Positions 44,146 to 52,656 of a stretch of 64,000 nt of DNA are shown here, piece by piece. A program made the translations under genes and the position numbers. Position 1 is the stretch's first letter. Each line of letters opens with the position of its first letter. Origin of the DNA: Acetobacter sp. Its GTDB lineage: Bacteria; Pseudomonadota; Alphaproteobacteria; RF32; CAG-239. The stretch is taken from NCBI GenBank assembly GCA_023665325.1, contig JAMPED010000002.1:124001-188000 (forward strand), read 5' to 3'. The notes under the pieces are model-generated. The model saw nothing but the letters and a program-made list of their open reading frames with translations. It did not search any database and had not been told where the DNA came from.

Positions 44146-45237
44146 TTACCAGCGAACTCTTGGTCCGTTAGTGGTTGTCGTAGTAGTTTGAGCCGCTTCC
44201 TTTACCTTTTTAACTTTCTTCTGTTTCTTAACTTTGGGAGCTTTTGGCGTTCTGTCCTTTTTACCAAACTTGTGCGTAATGGTAAGACCAAGCATAAATG
44301 CCGCCACTGCGAAAAGTACGATTGCGGCTACTTCAGTAAATACATACCAGAAAGCTCCATCAGCCATTGCTTCCTTGTCACCAAGCTTAACAAGATTCAA
44401 AAGATATCTGTTAAAAGGTGTTTTCTCAATGTTCCAATGCTCGTCGTCGGCATCTACCTCTTGACAATATCCGCAAACACCCTCAGCATTGTAGGAATGC
44501 TCGCATTCGACTGGGTTCTCTTCTACTGGCGGTTCTTCCACTACTGGAGCATTTGCCATAAGACGAACAGTCCAAGTACTGTCGCCGTAAGTGATTACAT
44601 ATTCGTAAGTTCTTCCGTCCAAAAGCAAGTAAATGAAGTCTTCGCCATCAAAGTTGTCTGCCGTGAATTCATTTGTCGTAGCCTCACCCTTGATTGTCCC
44701 AACAACGGCATTTCCTTCTTCATCGGCACCCAGCTTAGCGGTCGTGAGCTTAAGAACAAATACTTTCGTAGTAACGTCCTCTTTTTCGATTCCGATATTA
44801 TAGCGCTCAGCATTTTCAATTTCTACTACTTCGCCTGTAATAACATAAACATCATCAACAAGCTCAATTGCCAAATTGTCCTGCTTTACAACTACATCGC
44901 CGTCCTCATAAACAACGATATCCAAAACTTTTACGGGCTCTTCGGTGGTTTCCGATTCGTCACCAGTATTACTATCGCCGTTAGTATCAGTGCCATCAAC
45001 ATCATCATTCTGCGCTTCTGGTACAGCAACCTCTTCTTCAGTTGGTTCAGATTCCTCACCTTTATCGTCGGTATCGACATCAGGCTGCGTTGTGTCGATA
45101 TCTTCAACAAAAGTTACGTACTCTTCTTTGTACGTGCGAGCCGTTTCAAGCGGTGTGGTGATTTGCATTCCTACCGCAACGAAGCCGAAGCAAAGCATCG
45201 CGAGAACGCAAACGATTGTTGTGAGTGCCTTTTTCAT
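44146..45237 (-). CDS. Signal-peptide, single-membrane-span surface protein
   Basis: 363 residues. A clear signal peptide (MKKALTTIVCVLAMLCFGFV, basic start and hydrophobic core) is followed by an acidic, Asp/Glu/Thr-rich stretch (45-100), a beta-rich domain (100-235), a Glu/Pro linker, a Cys-rich segment CEHSY...GVCGYCQ near 243-260, and a transmembrane helix near 295-322. The last 30 residues are Lys-rich, expected inside. The 'CxHxY...CxxC' segment is common in surface proteins of gut Clostridia. It is odd among head and tail genes. Host takeover of the envelope, superinfection exclusion or lysis support are possible, but none is shown. Confidence 0.65.
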   Translation of the reverse strand: MKKALTTIVCVLAMLCFGFVAVGMQITTPLETARTYKEEYVTFVEDIDTTQPDVDTDDKGEESEPTEEEVAVPEAQNDDVDGTDTNGDSNTGDESETTEEPVKVLDIVVYEDGDVVVKQDNLAIELVDDVYVITGEVVEIENAERYNIGIEKEDVTTKVFVLKLTTAKLGADEEGNAVVGTIKGEATTNEFTADNFDGEDFIYLLLDGRTYEYVITYGDSTWTVRLMANAPVVEEPPVEENPVECEHSYNAEGVCGYCQEVDADDEHWNIEKTPFNRYLLNLVKLGDKEAMADGAFWYVFTEVAAIVLFAVAAFMLGLTITHKFGKKDRTPKAPKVKKQKKVKKVKEAAQTTTTTTNGPRVRW

Positions 45238-45264
45238 TTTTGTTTACCTCTCTATAAAAATTTC

Positions 45265-45639
45265 TTATTTGGTACCGTCTGTAAATAGCTCGAATACCTG
45301 TCTAATGAATGCAAGATATTCAGCTGTTTTTGTGTACTCTCCTGCGTAAAAAGACTGTAAGGCTTCTGCTAGCTCTGTCGCAAATAATTGTTTGAGTAGC
45401 ATCATACTTCTTGTCTTTCTGCAGTAGAGATTTGCTTGTAATAAAAGACTGCTTAACGTTACTACTACATCGAATGTGATTGCTTCTGCTTTCAGCACCG
45501 CTGTGAATACTTGTGCTTTTCTGCTTCGCAATCCTCTTACGAATGCTTGGAGTTCAACGGCTTGCGACTCAATTGCAGCTTTCTTTGCTTCTTCGGTCTG
45601 TAAACCGTCTACGTTGAACAACTCTCTTATACTTGCCAT
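45265..45639 (-). CDS. Hypothetical helical protein
   Basis: 124 residues, entirely helical, with A-I-E|S near residue 24 (a possible prohead protease site) and Leu/Ala-rich helices (VVVTLSSLLLQANLYCRK, MLLKQLFATELAEALQ). No family recognised. It lies between the sheath and the membrane protein and has a promoter motif 68 bases upstream. It may be a minor head protein. Confidence 0.6.
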   Translation of the reverse strand: MASIRELFNVDGLQTEEAKKAAIESQAVELQAFVRGLRSRKAQVFTAVLKAEAITFDVVVTLSSLLLQANLYCRKTRSMMLLKQLFATELAEALQSFYAGEYTKTAEYLAFIRQVFELFTDGTK

Positions 45640-45706
45640 CTGCTTTCTGCTCCATTAGAACTAGAAATTTTTACGAGAATAACTCTCGTTCTTTGTAACT
45701 TGTTCG

Positions 45707-45724
45707 TTACAGTCAGTATTGAAA
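45707..45724 (-). promoter_or_regulatory. Repeated late-promoter-like motif
   Basis: Minus strand TTTCAATACTGACTGTAA, 68 bases before ATG 45639, the longest leader among these sites. Confidence 0.6.
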
Positions 45725-45781
45725 AATTTTTGCGTCCGTTTTTCGCTTTATATAGTCTAATATATCTAGCTTGACGCAACA

Positions 45782-45825
45782 AAGACATCTACGCCAAAAT
45801 AATTTCATTAGCAAGTAGATGTCTT
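45782..45825 (-). terminator. Hairpin after sheath gene
   Basis: AAGACATCTAC and GTAGATGTCTT pair over 11 bp around a 22-base loop, followed by TGTTG on the minus strand. It separates the sheath gene from the next promoter motif and is probably a terminator, though the U-tract is short. Confidence 0.55.
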
Positions 45826-45851
45826 CGCCATTAGCAACATCCTTATATCTA

Positions 45852-47675
45852 TTAGGCCGCCATATTGAGCGAGTAGGGCACGTAAATTTTGAAAGTCTCT
45901 ATTCCTTCTACTACGACCAACTCTATCATTATGTCGATTGTCCCTGGCTGAGTCTTTTTCAACTTCGTTATATTATACGAAGCAAGACCGTCGCCGTTTA
46001 CGAGCATCTTATCGCAAGTTTGACTAACTGCTGATTTGAACTTCGTAAATGCTGTCGACGCATTCGTGCTAACAATAAGTAGCTGATTAGCAGACCGTCT
46101 AGCTGAACGACAGACAGAGTTGACTACCAACTGACAGTTAAGATAACTGTCGGGTCCTGGCGTACCATCTGTCGGGAATAGCGTCCTATTCCCCATTATC
46201 GTATATCCAGCATTCTGTTTATAAATAATGGGGTTAATGCTTACACCGTCGTTAGTAATCATCATACTACGAAGTGCGTTCGATATGGGTCTTGTGGTAG
46301 CTTGCGCGCTTACAACGCCGTTCGGGTTATTTGCTACTGGTATCCAAGCTGGAATACCTTGCGACAAGTTGTCTCCGAGCTTAGCCAAATAGCCGTAAAC
46401 ATCAGGCATAACCACTCTGTATCCTTCGATAGTAAATGTGTCTGCGCCTACTGGCATATGGCTTTTTGCTTTTTCTGATATTGCACTTGAAAGACCTGTC
46501 AACCTTGTACGAATTGCTTCAACTGTGTCAACAGTAATCTCATCTGGCAACGCTATAAGTGCGATAGCATTTATTTTTGCTGCAAGAGTCTGCAAAGTTC
46601 CTGCAAGCTCATCTGACTGATAATAACCACCCGACGTTACATAAGTGATTGTTTGGAAACGCTCGGTGTCTTCACACTCAAGGAACGGTCTGTCTTGTTT
46701 TTTGCCTTCAATTTCAAGAGTTCCTTCAAGCAGTGACTCAAAAGCATCTACAGCAAATTCTTCTCCATCAAAGTCCAATGTTAAAGTCGCTGAATCGCCT
46801 GGCACCAACGAAGTAGACCTCGCTTTGCCTTCTGCTTCTACCAAGAAACGCGGGTAAAGGGCTTTCTCGGCTTTTTTATTGTCTTCGTCAGCATACCACT
46901 CATCCAAACCGAGAGCATCGAAACCATCCAAGTCATCGTAAGATTGCTTATTATATGCCTCTAAATCAGCGTCATACTGCGTTTTAGCTTTATCGTATGC
47001 TTCTTGCTGCTCCTTTGTTGGGCTCTCTGGAAGTGTTGGCTCTTTTGGTGCAGCTTTGTCTATTCTTGTAACAATCGTTATATAAGAGAACGTCTTATTT
47101 CCGATAAAGTTTGATTTTGACGGGTCAAACGAAACAATTGCCTGCTCAATCTGCTTTCCTTTGTTATCCCAAACAGTAATAGTCGTTAAGCCATTCGGGT
47201 TTATCTGGGAACGACTGAACGTCACTTTCATTCCGTTATAATAGCCACCAAAGTAGTTAGCTTTAATAGCCAAATAAATTCCCGTGTCTGCAAGATATTG
47301 TTTGTCCCCTTCTCGTATTCCGTCTTTGCGAGTTCCTTCATAAAGGTGGACTTGGTTCGTTATTTCTGCTACCCCGACATTACAAGGGTTACATCTATGA
47401 TAAAGAACGGTAAGCCCCGCATCAACAAGACCTTTTGCGAACAACCAGCTCTTTTCTGGGCGTCCACGATAAGTTCTATTCTTCGCTATCTTGCAATTCG
47501 TTTGGTTCTCATTGAACCGATAAGGTTCTGCACCAAACAACGCAGTAAAGTTAGACGAAGTGACCAGCGTCGGTTCAGCTGGTCCTTTTATTGCGTAGCC
47601 CGGAACATAAACAACAACATCGGTGTCTAAATCGACTATCGGCTGTATTGCTTGTTCAAAAATTTCTACTGGCAT
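45852..47675 (-). CDS. Tail sheath protein
   Basis: 607 residues. It starts VDLDTDVVVYVPGYAIKGPAEPTLVTS, matching the usual sheath opening 'xxVxFIGxxxKGP'. The middle contains the large exposed insertion domain (DLEAYNKQSYDDLDG and surroundings). The C-terminal third has the conserved sheath core (NQLLIVSTNASTAFTKFKSAVSQTCDKMLVNGDGLASYNI) ending VEGIETFKIYVPYSLNM. Sheath rings contract to drive the tube into the host. Length is close to T4 gp18 (659). It has its own promoter motif 25 bases upstream and a terminator on each side, as expected for a very abundant protein. Confidence 0.85.
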   Translation of the reverse strand: MPVEIFEQAIQPIVDLDTDVVVYVPGYAIKGPAEPTLVTSSNFTALFGAEPYRFNENQTNCKIAKNRTYRGRPEKSWLFAKGLVDAGLTVLYHRCNPCNVGVAEITNQVHLYEGTRKDGIREGDKQYLADTGIYLAIKANYFGGYYNGMKVTFSRSQINPNGLTTITVWDNKGKQIEQAIVSFDPSKSNFIGNKTFSYITIVTRIDKAAPKEPTLPESPTKEQQEAYDKAKTQYDADLEAYNKQSYDDLDGFDALGLDEWYADEDNKKAEKALYPRFLVEAEGKARSTSLVPGDSATLTLDFDGEEFAVDAFESLLEGTLEIEGKKQDRPFLECEDTERFQTITYVTSGGYYQSDELAGTLQTLAAKINAIALIALPDEITVDTVEAIRTRLTGLSSAISEKAKSHMPVGADTFTIEGYRVVMPDVYGYLAKLGDNLSQGIPAWIPVANNPNGVVSAQATTRPISNALRSMMITNDGVSINPIIYKQNAGYTIMGNRTLFPTDGTPGPDSYLNCQLVVNSVCRSARRSANQLLIVSTNASTAFTKFKSAVSQTCDKMLVNGDGLASYNITKLKKTQPGTIDIMIELVVVEGIETFKIYVPYSLNMAA

Positions 47676-47699
47676 ACATAATTCTCCTTAACGACTTTC

Positions 47700-47718
47700 T
47701 GTACAGTCAATATTGAAC
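47700..47718 (-). promoter_or_regulatory. Repeated late-promoter-like motif upstream of sheath gene
   Basis: Minus strand GTTCAATATTGACTGTACA, 25 bases before ATG 47675 and directly after the terminator at 47725-47754. Confidence 0.7.
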
Positions 47719-47724
47719 TAAAAG

Positions 47725-47754
47725 AAAAGCTGTCTATATTGTAGACAGCTTTTT
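47725..47754 (-). terminator. Rho-independent terminator at the end of the GT2 gene
   Basis: AAAAGCTGTCTA-CAATA-TAGACAGCTTTT (minus strand), a 12-bp perfect stem followed by CTTTTAG. It includes the stop codon of the glycosyltransferase gene. Confidence 0.85.
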
Positions 47755-48708
47755 AATAAACTCTGGAAATCCTTCTGTTGGTAGAAAGTAACCAGTTGCT
47801 TGTACCCGTATAGTATCTGTTATTAGCGGCATCATCTCTGGCGCCAATAGCAATAAATTCGGGTCCCATCTCTTTATAAATGTTGATAACTTTTGCTCTA
47901 TGTCTCTTCTATGGCTATCTCGCGAATCAGTCAATTCATTGCGCTGTAAGCAACAATAAATATAAGTGGAAAGCCAAGCCACTTTTTCTAGTACTTGAGC
48001 TCCCGAAAACAGCATCCTCGTTCTATCGAGAAGTTTATCAAAAGCATCTATATACATCGACAACGAACCGTAAGTATAGTCCGAAGAATTTCTTCTTGTT
48101 ATACTATCTAACGTACAATGCCAAAGATAAACCAAATACTCCAAAGTTTCTATTTTTGGAGCATAAGCCAAAACCAACTGATTGAAATACGTGTCCTCGT
48201 GCCAAAGTAGGTCATCGTGGAATTTTATATTATGCTCAAACAAGAAACTTTTCTTATATACTTTTGCAAACATCCAAGTAAAATCATTAGGGTGGTCTAT
48301 ATAAGTATACTGCCCATTCGGTAAAATCGTTTCCTCATAAAATCGATAACAAAATACATCGACGTCTGGCATAACTCTGGTTCTCGATAACGCGTCACAA
48401 ATAACCATCGGCATAGCCAGCATATCATCGCTGTCTATAAACATAACATAGTCACCCGCCGAATTATCTATCCCTATCTGACGACTAATACCCATATAGT
48501 CTTTCTTTTCATTGAACAGCTGCTTAATTCTTGGTGCTATATTCTTGTACTTAGAAAAGTCTTGTATTATATGTTCTTTACTGTCATTTATAATCAGTAT
48601 CTCTACATCCCTCGAAAAGTCAATCCCTTGCTGCATATCTAACGAACTTAAACAAGGGTTCATTAAATCTATGCTCTCTTCGTGGTGTGGAATAATAACT
48701 GAAATCAT
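47734..48708 (-). CDS. Family 2 glycosyltransferase
   Basis: 324 residues. GT2 enzymes use nucleotide sugars and a metal-binding DXD motif. Seen here: the opening SVIIPHHEE, LIINDSK, GISRQIGIDNSAGDYVMFIDSDDML with DSDD near residue 90, then HDDLLWHEDTYF, where the acidic ED pair serves as catalytic base. It is translationally coupled to the fibre upstream (ATG overlapping its TGA). It might glycosylate the fibre or other virion proteins, or modify host envelope sugars. The C-terminal 90 residues are not recognised. Confidence 0.88.
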   Translation of the reverse strand: MISVIIPHHEESIDLMNPCLSSLDMQQGIDFSRDVEILIINDSKEHIIQDFSKYKNIAPRIKQLFNEKKDYMGISRQIGIDNSAGDYVMFIDSDDMLAMPMVICDALSRTRVMPDVDVFCYRFYEETILPNGQYTYIDHPNDFTWMFAKVYKKSFLFEHNIKFHDDLLWHEDTYFNQLVLAYAPKIETLEYLVYLWHCTLDSITRRNSSDYTYGSLSMYIDAFDKLLDRTRMLFSGAQVLEKVAWLSTYIYCCLQRNELTDSRDSHRRDIEQKLSTFIKRWDPNLLLLAPEMMPLITDTIRVQATGYFLPTEGFPEFIKKLSTI

Positions 48709-51488
48709 TTACTTGCTCCCTTAATTGCTTCAAGTTCTTTGGCTAAAGATTTTACTTTACCTGACAAATATTGTACAGCTCCCCAAAGGGTTGGCAAACC
48801 GTCAGCCATAGAAATTTTTTTACAATCCTCAATAGTAAATGTCTTTTCTATTAGTTTTGGTGTTACACCGTCTTCCTCGTATACCACATTTCCTTCATCA
48901 TCTTTGGCCTCAATCATAATAGGCTTACCGTCGTCGTCCAACACTGGGAACGTGTCTGGGTCTATCTGAACATCTTTCGGGAAAACTTTTTCAACGTCTT
49001 GTGCAATAAAACCTGTCCTATGGACGTCTATCTGGTTCGGACGAGCCCACGACCTAAACTTAAATCGCTTTACTGGCAATCGTTCCACGTCCTCTAAACA
49101 GCGAGCTATATTTGCTACCTCTATCTCTTCTTTTGTTCGTTCATCTGAAAGTGAAGTAATAGACGTTACAGCGCATCGTAATGATGTCGTCGACGCATTC
49201 CCAAGAACAACAGAGTTTGCTACATTTGCATTAGCACTTGCCCCTATAGCAACAGCATAGTTACTAGCATTTGCGCCGTACCCTAAAGCTGTACCGTAAT
49301 ATCCTGCTTTAGCATTACGACCAACAGCTGTATAATAACCACTAGTCGTTGTTTGATTACCTGCATTTGCACCAACCGCAAGTGAAAACTGATTTGCGCG
49401 AGCATTATGTCCTATTGCAGTCGAATTTTGTGAAGCAAAAGCATTCCAACCAATAGCAACAGCGTCATTAGTATTCGTATTAGCGTAATAACCTATTGAA
49501 ACACAATTACAGCCGGCATTAGCATAATAACCAAGAGCGACCCCGTAATTCCCGGTGGCTCTCGAAGCATACCCCACAAGAGCAGTGCCATAAAAATTTG
49601 CATTTGCGTGCTCTCCAATGACAACAGAATACATCCCTGCTGCGTTAGCGTCATTTCCAATCGCGATAGCACCACTATTTAATGCTCTTGAACTGTTTCC
49701 AATAGCAATAGAATAAATTGCTGCGGAATTAGCCCAAGAACCAATAGCAATACCTGCATTAAGCAATGCTTTTGCGCCATACCCTAACGCAACACCACTA
49801 TATCCGTTCACTAAAGCTCCAGAACCTGCCGCCAAAGAATACATCGAATGAGCATTGGCAGAATACCCCAAAGCTGTCGAGCCCGTACCTGCTGAATTTG
49901 AACTATGACCCAAAGCAGTCGACTGATAACCAGAATTTGCTATATTACAACCAAGCCGCACCACCCAACAATGCGACGAATTTAATGTAGAATTTATACC
50001 AATAGAAAAAGAAAAACAAGGTGAAATAGACATCTCTGGGACCTTGTCCTTAAACAAGACTGTCCCTGTGCCTTCTTCATAAAAAAGAATCGGCTGCTTT
50101 CCTCCGGCATTCGCTAACCACATAGTGTCAGACAACGGCTTATACGACGTCGAAGAAAGCATCTCCGTCACAGTACCAAAGTCATCTGGTAAAGTATATG
50201 AAGAATAGTCCCACACATCGGAAGAACTCCAATGAGTAAAAGCTACTACTACATTCCCCGAAGAATCCAACATCTGTACATCTGGGGGACCACTTCTAGT
50301 GTTAATCGTATACCCACCCGAACTCTTTAATAACACAGTACTAGTCGTATAATTAACCATATAACGCGCTTGTGTATTAAAGTATAGGGTCTTCCCCGAT
50401 AAATCCATCCCAAGAGTTATAATGTTCTTCGTATGGAATGGTAAATCCGTCTTTAATGCCAACTCCCCTGACTCTTGCGGCATCGTATAAGTTGTTTCTC
50501 TTTTTCTTGGGAATACAATATTCGAGAAGTAAGAACGATAACGAGTACTCGAAACAGAACAACCATCACGAAGAAAAGCAAACAATAGCTTTTCTGCTTC
50601 TACTCCTTTACGAGTAAAGAATATTCTTTCTGCTACCTTTACATCATTATCATCATATGTCTGAATTGTTATCCTAAATATCTTTTGGCTACTTAACTCC
50701 AACGTGAATCTAAAAGTCCCGGACTTTGTTGCTAAATATCCAGTCTCATTAAAATATGAATTCCAGTCAAAAATAGTAGCATTCCAATAATCCCATTCGC
50801 CCCCTGTCACAATGGCCGGAGCGTCTGGTCGAAATACCCAAAAGTTCTCGCTTGAATTCAATGCATCCAAAAAGATATTACAATAAACACCATTATAAAT
50901 TTCTTCGCCCTTATCCACAAATGGTATGTCTAATAAGAAACTATTTCCTGGCGTAAGAGTAATCCAATCCATCGGGCCAACAGCACTTCCCCAAACTGGT
51001 ATACTCGTCGGAGCACCATAATACTTTTCGGAAAAATACGTCTCCAACTGAGCATTATTTGGCTCCAACTTTCTTGGTGGTGTTTCCTCCAAATAACGAC
51101 GCATTTCTTCTTCTACCATCAACTTCCCAGAAGTATCTGGCAACTCTACAACACCCGCACCCGAGACGTTCAATCTTGGCTGATTATAGACATCTACAGA
51201 GCCAATAGTGCACCCATCGGTAAATAACGAAAATGTAACAGTGTCATATGACATCACTGTTTTCTTAATGAATTTACAGCGCGTTATTCGTACACCGTCT
51301 GAATTAAAATAACTGACAATAACAGTTAATTTTTTATCTCTTGAAAACTCGACAAGATACTCGAAAGTCCCTTCTGTAGCAGCGACATAATCGTCTGTGT
51401 TATTATCTAACTCCCAATCGTAAATTGTATCTTCCCAATACTTAAATTCTCCAGAAAGAACTCTGATAGGGCAATCTGGTCTGAACAA
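48705..51488 (-). CDS. YadA-like adhesin fibre with S74 chaperone, 3' part of a split gene
   Basis: 927 residues if read from 51488, but the real N-terminus is probably in the frame of the gene starting at 52063. Domains: a repeated 80-residue unit (FRPDCPIRVLSGEFKYW..., again as FRPDAPAIVTGGEWDYW... near 220), a shared receptor-binding-type region, about 15 YadA-head-like repeats from near 530 to 775 (patterns ALGYSANA, AIGNDANA, ALGYGANA), then an S74 intramolecular chaperone (LSDERTKEEIE, residues 780-925). S74 domains fold the trimer and cut themselves off. YadA repeats build a lectin-like trimeric beta roll known from bacterial adhesins. It is translationally coupled to a GT2 gene. Confidence 0.8.
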   Translation of the reverse strand: MFRPDCPIRVLSGEFKYWEDTIYDWELDNNTDDYVAATEGTFEYLVEFSRDKKLTVIVSYFNSDGVRITRCKFIKKTVMSYDTVTFSLFTDGCTIGSVDVYNQPRLNVSGAGVVELPDTSGKLMVEEEMRRYLEETPPRKLEPNNAQLETYFSEKYYGAPTSIPVWGSAVGPMDWITLTPGNSFLLDIPFVDKGEEIYNGVYCNIFLDALNSSENFWVFRPDAPAIVTGGEWDYWNATIFDWNSYFNETGYLATKSGTFRFTLELSSQKIFRITIQTYDDNDVKVAERIFFTRKGVEAEKLLFAFLRDGCSVSSTRYRSYFSNIVFPRKRETTYTMPQESGELALKTDLPFHTKNIITLGMDLSGKTLYFNTQARYMVNYTTSTVLLKSSGGYTINTRSGPPDVQMLDSSGNVVVAFTHWSSSDVWDYSSYTLPDDFGTVTEMLSSTSYKPLSDTMWLANAGGKQPILFYEEGTGTVLFKDKVPEMSISPCFSFSIGINSTLNSSHCWVVRLGCNIANSGYQSTALGHSSNSAGTGSTALGYSANAHSMYSLAAGSGALVNGYSGVALGYGAKALLNAGIAIGSWANSAAIYSIAIGNSSRALNSGAIAIGNDANAAGMYSVVIGEHANANFYGTALVGYASRATGNYGVALGYYANAGCNCVSIGYYANTNTNDAVAIGWNAFASQNSTAIGHNARANQFSLAVGANAGNQTTTSGYYTAVGRNAKAGYYGTALGYGANASNYAVAIGASANANVANSVVLGNASTTSLRCAVTSITSLSDERTKEEIEVANIARCLEDVERLPVKRFKFRSWARPNQIDVHRTGFIAQDVEKVFPKDVQIDPDTFPVLDDDGKPIMIEAKDDEGNVVYEEDGVTPKLIEKTFTIEDCKKISMADGLPTLWGAVQYLSGKVKSLAKELEAIKGASK

Positions 51489-52063
51489 GTAATACGTTGT
51501 CGTAGCTGTGGTTGTGCCGTCAATAACCTGACAATATAGGCATTATATTCATTTGGCTGTTTACCTGAGCAAACGGCTAGCAAGCGTTTAGCTGTACCTG
51601 CCTTGAGCGTCATCCAAGTAATGTTTTCAGCTGTACCCCAAGGAACTGGAGCAAAAGAACTTTCTTTTGCTGCTAATCTTATGTTCCCTTCTTCGTCTGC
51701 TAAAATGCCGTCCCCATAATTTTGTTGCAGTAACTCTAAATTTGACTTGTCTGTCTTTGACATAAATCCGGCAACAGCAGTAGTGGCTAATGTATGCCCG
51801 TGGTCTTTTTTCGCATAACCATTACTTACTTCTGCTGCTAAATAAGCTAGCCCTTGCTTTAACTGTTTCTCTGTTGCTGGAAATTTATCTCGTAAATCTG
51901 CAAGAACAAAAGAATCCCCACGAGACGGTATTTGTACCTCTCCTGTGAATTCTCCTCCCGTTTTCGGGACATAACCTTGTAAAGTTGCATCAACTTGTGC
52001 AGAAACCTCTTTTGCAGTTGGTACTAGCTTTGTCCCGTTATGTGTTTTTATTTTTACTGCCAT
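51407..52063 (-). CDS. 5' part of the YadA-like fibre, separated by a frameshift
   Basis: 218 residues from ATG 52063, chosen because CCTCCT (AGGAGG) lies exactly 6 bases upstream; an upstream in-frame ATG at 52081 has none. Residues 1-110 match the start of the S74 fibre at 56677 (KLVPTAKEV, YVPKTGGEFTGEVQIP, KKDHGHT, AGFMSKTDKS), the virion-attachment and linker region. After about residue 178 (WGTAENITWMTLKAG... YNAYIV) the match to the second repeat unit continues only in the -1 frame, which joins the gene below. One base appears lost between about 51500 and 51542. Joined, the fibre would be about 1119 residues. Confidence 0.7.
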   Translation of the reverse strand: MAVKIKTHNGTKLVPTAKEVSAQVDATLQGYVPKTGGEFTGEVQIPSRGDSFVLADLRDKFPATEKQLKQGLAYLAAEVSNGYAKKDHGHTLATTAVAGFMSKTDKSNLELLQQNYGDGILADEEGNIRLAAKESSFAPVPWGTAENITWMTLKAGTAKRLLAVCSGKQPNEYNAYIVRLLTAQPQLRQRITCSDQIALSEFFLENLSIGKIQFTIGS

Positions 52064-52104
52064 AAACATCCTCCTGTACATTACCCCGCCATTTTATGAA
52101 TATA

Positions 52105-52114
52105 GGGGGGGGGG
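52105..52114 (+). repeat. Intergenic homopolymer of 10 G on the plus strand
   Basis: This run has 10 C on the coding strand of the neighbouring genes, the opposite orientation to all others. It lies between the out-of-frame variable gene and the fibre start at 52063 and just before TATATT (minus strand). It could vary promoter spacing like the poly-C runs of neisserial promoters, but no convincing -35 is seen. Confidence 0.8.
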
Positions 52115-52125
52115 TGCTATAAAAT

Positions 52126-52607
52126 TTAATACAAAGTTAACGACATTACGCTATCTTGAACTATCTTTTGCTCCGAAGAAGTAATCGAAAATATAACTGA
52201 ACCATCGTCCATACGAATTTCCCAAGGAGCACTCGAAGTATTCGAAGTACACCACTTAGCACTAGTATTATAAGAGCTTCCTAAATGTGCTTGATTGACC
52301 GGCACCCTTCCTACAAAGGCTATGTATCTTGATAAACCATATACACCGTTAATCTCGCTCGAAATAGGAACACAAAGTAAAATATCTGCCCACTTGTTCG
52401 AATCTGTTTTCGAGCCTATTCGAATATTGTGGCTATATAACGTTACTCCCCCCCCCCAGAAAACGACAAAGAAGAACCATACAAAACTATTCCTCTCTTC
52501 GCTGTAAGGGTGCCTTCAAACTCTGAAGAACCATCAACATAAAAATTTGAACAGTGTAATACATCACAATCAATGTTACTAAATTCAGTACTCTTGTTTG
52601 AACGCAT
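52126..52607 (-). CDS. Phase-variable small fibre-like gene, currently out of frame
   Basis: ATG 52607 begins MRSNKSTEFSNIDC, then a longer spacer (HCSNFYVDGSSEFEGTLT) and LSFSGG over 10 G at 52457-52448. In this state it stops at TAA 52443 after 54 residues. With 11 or 8 G it continues VTLYSHNIRIGSKTDSN to TAA 52126 and gives 159-160 residues ending SLTLY. The long open second frame supports function. A single G gained would turn it ON. It is the middle gene of the fibre cluster and lies ahead of the YadA-like fibre. Confidence 0.7.
52448..52457 (-). repeat. Poly-G tract, 10 G on coding strand
   Basis: About 50 codons into the gene at 52607. Length 10 is OFF and 8 or 11 would be ON. Confidence 0.9.
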
Positions 52608-52656
52608 ATTTACTCCTTCCTTGCTCTTTTTTTGTTTCTTTATATATTTTGAATTA

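Noticed and set aside
44188..45288. 366-codon open frame on the plus strand
   Set aside because: Antisense to the membrane protein gene, whose signal peptide and domain order are convincing. The plus-strand product is Phe/Tyr/Cys-rich without features.
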